Translations under genes and position numbers: made by a program
The notes under the pieces: model-generated
Told to the model about the DNA's origin: nothing
Seen by the model: only the letters and a program-made list of their open reading frames with translations
Databases searched by the model: none
In this document: piece by piece, positions 5,430-7,559 of the stretch
Layout: the number at the start of each line of letters is the position of its first letter
Numbering within the stretch: the first letter of the stretch is position 1
NCBI GenBank assembly: GCA_034435395.1
Contig: DAOTXK010000311.1
Location: 1 to 7,559 of the forward strand
Length of the DNA stretch: 7,559 nt
Source: DAOTXK01 sp034435395
GTDB taxonomy: Bacteria; Chloroflexota; Anaerolineae; Aggregatilineales; Ch27
Direction: 5' to 3'

Positions 5430-7202
5430 ATGAAGGTCATGCTGCTTTTCCCCCCCAACTGGACGCCGAGCATGCCGCACCTGTCGCTGCCGACGCTCAC
5501 GGCGTACCTGCGGATGCACGGCGTCGAGGTCATCCAACGCGACCTGAACGCCGAAGTCTTCGACGAGATTCTCACCCGCCGGTACATAAAAAATGCCATC
5601 GCCCATTTGCGGCGAGATTACGGACCGACCGCCGCCAGGCGACCGCCGAAACGCGCGCACCCCCGCCGTGAGCAGGTTTTGTGGGCGCTTAAGGAAGGCC
5701 CGCGCTTGGCCGACAGGGTGGAAGACGCCAAACAGACGATCCGGAGCGACGCCTTCTTCGATGGCCCGACCAGCCTCGCGGCGTTCGCAGTCGTCATCCC
5801 GTGCCTGGAGATCGCCTCTCTGCCCTATTACCCGGCCTCGCTCCACCTGCAAAGTTATCTCTCCGCCTACCCGGTGGACAGCAGCCAGGGCGTGCTGGCA
5901 GCGGTTAAAGATGAGCATCACAACATCTTCCTCGATATCTATCGACGGGGCATTCTGGAAGACATCAAACGCGAGCAGCCGGACGTGGTCGGTATCTCCA
6001 TCCCCTCGATGCCGCAAATGCTGGCCGGGATGACCCTGGGTTATCTGGTGAAACAGGAAGCCGGGCTTGACTGTCACGTGACGGTCGGCGGGCCGCACAT
6101 CAGTATGCTGCGCGACGAGCTGCCCAAAGTGCCATCCCTCTTCAGTCTGTTCGACAGCGCGGTAGTGTTTGACGGCGAAGTGCCGCTGCTGCGACTGGTT
6201 GAGGCGGTCACCGGGGGCGGCGACCTCTCAACCATCCCTAACCTGGTGTACAGGGACGGCGACCGGATCCGCGTGACTGAGCGCAAGCCGCAGGAGAAGA
6301 TTCAGGATTTGCCACTGCCGGATTTCGACGGCCTGCCGCTGGACCGCTACCTGGCTCCCCGCCTGGTGTTGCCCCTGCTGACCGCCCGGGGGTGTTACTT
6401 CGGCAAATGCGCCTTCTGCAACGTGGGTTATGGCGAGGCGGACGCCTTCAGCCAGCTCAGGGCCGAGCAGCTGGCCGAACAGATGATGACGCTGCATCAG
6501 AAGTACGGCGTGCGCCACATCTTCTTCGCCGACGAGGCCATCACCCCGCGCAACCTGCGCCAGCTGTCACCCATCCTCGAAGAACTTGGTCAGCCGGTGC
6601 ACTGGGGCGGCTGTGTGCGCTTCGAGAAAGTCGTCTCCGGCGACCTGTTGCAGCGCATGGCGCGCGGCGGGTGCCGGATGATTCTGTTCGGCCTGGAGAG
6701 CGCCTCGGAGCAGGTGATCCAGTTCATGGTGAAAGGTACGGAACTGGCGCACACGAGCCGAATCCTGCGCGAGAGCCACGCCGCAGGCATCTGGAACCAT
6801 ACGTTCTTTTTCTTTGGCTTCCCTGGCGAGACGCTGGACGATGCCCAGGCGACCGTCAACTTCCTCTACGATCACCGGTCGTTTGTCAACTCGGCGGCGC
6901 TGGGCACCTTTTTGATGGAGCGCTATTCCCCGGCGCACCGCTTCCCCAGCGCGTACCGGGTCAAACGCATCATCGAGGAGCCGGACAAAGACCTGGCGAT
7001 CTACTTCGATTACGAGGTCGAGGCCGGTCTGGACGCGACCATGGCGGAACTGGTCATGGAACGATTTATGGACACCCTGCCGGACAAATCGTTCCCGCAG
7101 TATTACGCCAACGACGTGTATCGTTTTCTCTACGCCTGCCACCTGCACGAGCAGCGCGTCCCCCTGCCGCCCTGGCTGGTGCCGGAGGGCGCGCAGGCAT
7201 AA
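5430..7202 (+). CDS. B12-binding-type radical SAM enzyme of unknown reaction, with CX4CX2C cluster motif
   Basis: The protein has 590 residues. The N-terminus, MKVMLLFPPN...LPTLTAYLRMHG, is the first strand and helix of a B12-binding-like Rossmann fold. The fold resumes at DVVGISIPS (about 185-193) and VTVGGPHIS (about 217-225). Between them, residues about 45-170 form a mostly helical insert with a basic Pro/Arg patch (about 69-80). The DxHxxG cobalamin-ligand motif is absent, as in many radical SAM relatives of this fold, so B12 binding is uncertain. The radical SAM core starts at ARGCYFGKCAFC: Cys322, Cys327 and Cys330 would hold the [4Fe-4S] cluster, but the spacing is CX4CX2C, not the usual CX3CX2C. 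Later core motifs are present: FFADEAI (about 365-371), FGLESAS (420-426) and FGFPGET (462-468). ATG 5430 was chosen because it gives the family N-terminus and has GGGA at 5419-5422; GTG 5379 in frame would add 17 residues. The substrate is unknown, and no candidate peptide precursor gene was seen nearby. Confidence 0.88.
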   Translation: MKVMLLFPPNWTPSMPHLSLPTLTAYLRMHGVEVIQRDLNAEVFDEILTRRYIKNAIAHLRRDYGPTAARRPPKRAHPRREQVLWALKEGPRLADRVEDAKQTIRSDAFFDGPTSLAAFAVVIPCLEIASLPYYPASLHLQSYLSAYPVDSSQGVLAAVKDEHHNIFLDIYRRGILEDIKREQPDVVGISIPSMPQMLAGMTLGYLVKQEAGLDCHVTVGGPHISMLRDELPKVPSLFSLFDSAVVFDGEVPLLRLVEAVTGGGDLSTIPNLVYRDGDRIRVTERKPQEKIQDLPLPDFDGLPLDRYLAPRLVLPLLTARGCYFGKCAFCNVGYGEADAFSQLRAEQLAEQMMTLHQKYGVRHIFFADEAITPRNLRQLSPILEELGQPVHWGGCVRFEKVVSGDLLQRMARGGCRMILFGLESASEQVIQFMVKGTELAHTSRILRESHAAGIWNHTFFFFGFPGETLDDAQATVNFLYDHRSFVNSAALGTFLMERYSPAHRFPSAYRVKRIIEEPDKDLAIYFDYEVEAGLDATMAELVMERFMDTLPDKSFPQYYANDVYRFLYACHLHEQRVPLPPWLVPEGAQA

Positions 7203-7229
7203 CTTCAGTTCAACTGACGCCCCATTATC

Positions 7230-7258
7230 GTGACAATGACGCTGGCAGGAGGTATGCT
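7230..7258 (+). promoter_or_regulatory. Sigma70-like promoter for the LacI-family gene
   Basis: GTGACA at 7230-7235 matches five of six bases of the -35 consensus. TATGCT at 7253-7258 matches four of six of the -10 consensus, and the spacer is exactly 17 bases. The predicted start site is about 7264-7266, some 42 bases before the repressor ATG. The perfect operator at 7273-7286 would sit just downstream of the start site, where a bound repressor blocks transcription. The call rests on hexamer matches, optimal spacing and the operator position together. Confidence 0.6.
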
Positions 7259-7266
7259 ATCTCCTG
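7246..7266. repeat. Inverted repeat over the -10 region of the LacI promoter
   Basis: Arms 7246-7254 and 7258-7266 pair over nine positions (one is G-T) around the three bases TGC. The repeat covers the whole proposed -10 element and reaches the predicted start site. It contains AGGAGG at 7247-7252, but the nearest ATG (7254) is one base away and opens no meaningful frame. No T tract follows, so it is not a normal intrinsic terminator for the radical SAM gene. It could be a second protein-binding site or a structure in read-through RNA; neither is shown. Confidence 0.4.
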
Positions 7267-7272
7267 ATCGGA

Positions 7273-7286
7273 TGCAAGCGCTTGCA
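7273..7286. promoter_or_regulatory. LacI/GalR-family operator
   Basis: TGCAAGCGCTTGCA is a perfect 14-bp palindrome with the central CG typical of LacI/GalR-family operators, and it also fits the cre-like pattern TGNAANCGNTNNCA. It lies 20 bases before the ATG of a LacI-family gene and just downstream of that gene's predicted start site. Autorepression is the simplest reading. No second good match was seen elsewhere in the window, so there is no direct evidence that the same repressor controls the transporter. Confidence 0.8.
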
Positions 7287-7306
7287 GCACAGGAACGGCA
7301 AATCGT

Positions 7307-7559
7307 ATGGGTTATAAAGGCTGGAAGACCGACAGTGTGACGATCATGGATGTGGCGCGGGAGGCGGGGGTCTCGTACTCCACGGTGTCACGGGTGATCA
7401 ACAACTACGCGCACGTGCGGGCGGAGCCGCGGGGGACGGGGCAGGACACGACCGCGCGGCTGGGCTATGTGGGCAATCAGCAGGCGCGGAGCCTGGCGGG
7501 GGGGCGGTCGCAGGTGGTGGGGTTGCTGGTGCCGGACGTGGGCAACACCTACATTGGCA
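7307..7559 (+). CDS. LacI/GalR-family transcriptional repressor (N-terminal part, 3' end outside window)
   Basis: Eighty-four residues are visible of a protein that is normally about 340. The helix-turn-helix reads TIMDVAREAGVSYSTVSRVINN (from residue 12), a clear LacI-family headpiece with recognition helix around 23-31. The hinge helix QARSLAGGRS (59-68) is intact, and VVGLLVPDVGNTYIG (70-84) begins the sugar-binding core. Between these, residues 41-49 (PRGTGQDTT) stand where relatives have a helical TRERV-like stretch, and Gly56 replaces the nearly invariant Pro of the Y-x-P-N motif. The start at ATG 7307 leaves an extra dozen residues before the usual TIxDVA opening. AGGAA at 7291-7295 is a possible, rather distant, ribosome site. 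Members of this family sense sugars or nucleosides and usually govern adjacent genes. The coding strand is very G-rich here, including a run of seven G at 7498-7504. Confidence 0.9.
   Translation, partial: MGYKGWKTDSVTIMDVAREAGVSYSTVSRVINNYAHVRAEPRGTGQDTTARLGYVGNQQARSLAGGRSQVVGLLVPDVGNTYIG

Noticed and set aside
5079..6098. Long open frame on the minus strand (339 residues) across the end of the DppF-like gene and the start of the radical SAM gene
   Set aside because: It lies opposite two well-supported genes, its translation is Arg/Gly/His rich with no recognisable domain, and it is explained by the GC-rich codon pattern of the + strand genes.
7205..7217. Short palindrome TCAGTTCAACTGA right after the radical SAM stop
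   Set aside because: Six-base AT-balanced arms around one base with no T tract. It could be a binding site, but nothing else supports it.
6392..7267. Overlapping + strand frame of 291 residues inside the radical SAM gene
   Set aside because: The translation is low-complexity Arg/Ala/Gly/Pro and overlaps conserved radical SAM core motifs in the true frame.
7272..7340. Small open frame of 22 codons from ATG 7272 ahead of the repressor gene
   Set aside because: It begins inside the operator palindrome, has no properly spaced ribosome site, and overlaps the repressor start in another frame.

Overview
The window is a slice of a bacterial chromosome or metagenome contig at roughly 60% GC. Every gene lies on the + strand, and both ends cut through a gene. 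The Dpp/Opp proteins, with their long second permease and large family-5 binding protein, look like those of Chloroflexota (Anaerolineae/Caldilineae-like bacteria). That placement is recalled from sequence style and was not tested by a search, so it is of low to moderate confidence.

Layout: (1) 2-967, the C-terminal half of a family-5 extracellular solute-binding protein. (2) 968-1073, a short gap with a strong 12-bp (extendable to 15-bp) hairpin followed by a short T-rich run, then at once a perfect extended -10 promoter element (TGATATAAT). (3) 1074-5300, a compact four-gene block: DppB-type permease, DppC-type permease, DppD-type ATPase and DppF-type ATPase. The intergenic gaps are 12 and 13 bases, and the two ATPase genes overlap by ATGA. 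(4) 5301-5429, a gap with a short tandem repeat. (5) 5430-7202, a 590-residue radical SAM enzyme with an N-terminal B12-binding-like fold and an unusual CX4CX2C cluster motif. (6) 7203-7306, a compact regulatory gap with a sigma70-like promoter, an inverted repeat over its -10 element, and a perfect 14-bp LacI-type operator. (7) 7307-7559, the start of a LacI/GalR-family repressor that runs off the window.

How the parts work together: the binding protein delivers a substrate (a peptide or an oligosaccharide; family-5 proteins bind either) to a heterodimeric permease driven by two different ATPases. The hairpin after the binding-protein gene, with a fresh promoter behind it, would let the binding protein be made in excess over the membrane parts while keeping basal supply of the latter. 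The radical SAM enzyme is co-directional and could be read through from the transporter, but its function and any link to the imported substrate are unproven. The LacI-type gene appears to have its own promoter and to repress itself through the operator at 7273-7286. Whether it also controls the transporter upstream or genes downstream cannot be seen here, and no second good copy of the operator occurs in the window.

No RNA gene, CRISPR array, insertion sequence or other mobile element was seen. The most useful leads are the radical SAM enzyme with non-canonical cysteine spacing, the terminator-promoter pair inside the transporter operon, and the LacI promoter-operator with a DNA-binding headpiece that departs from the family in its third helix.
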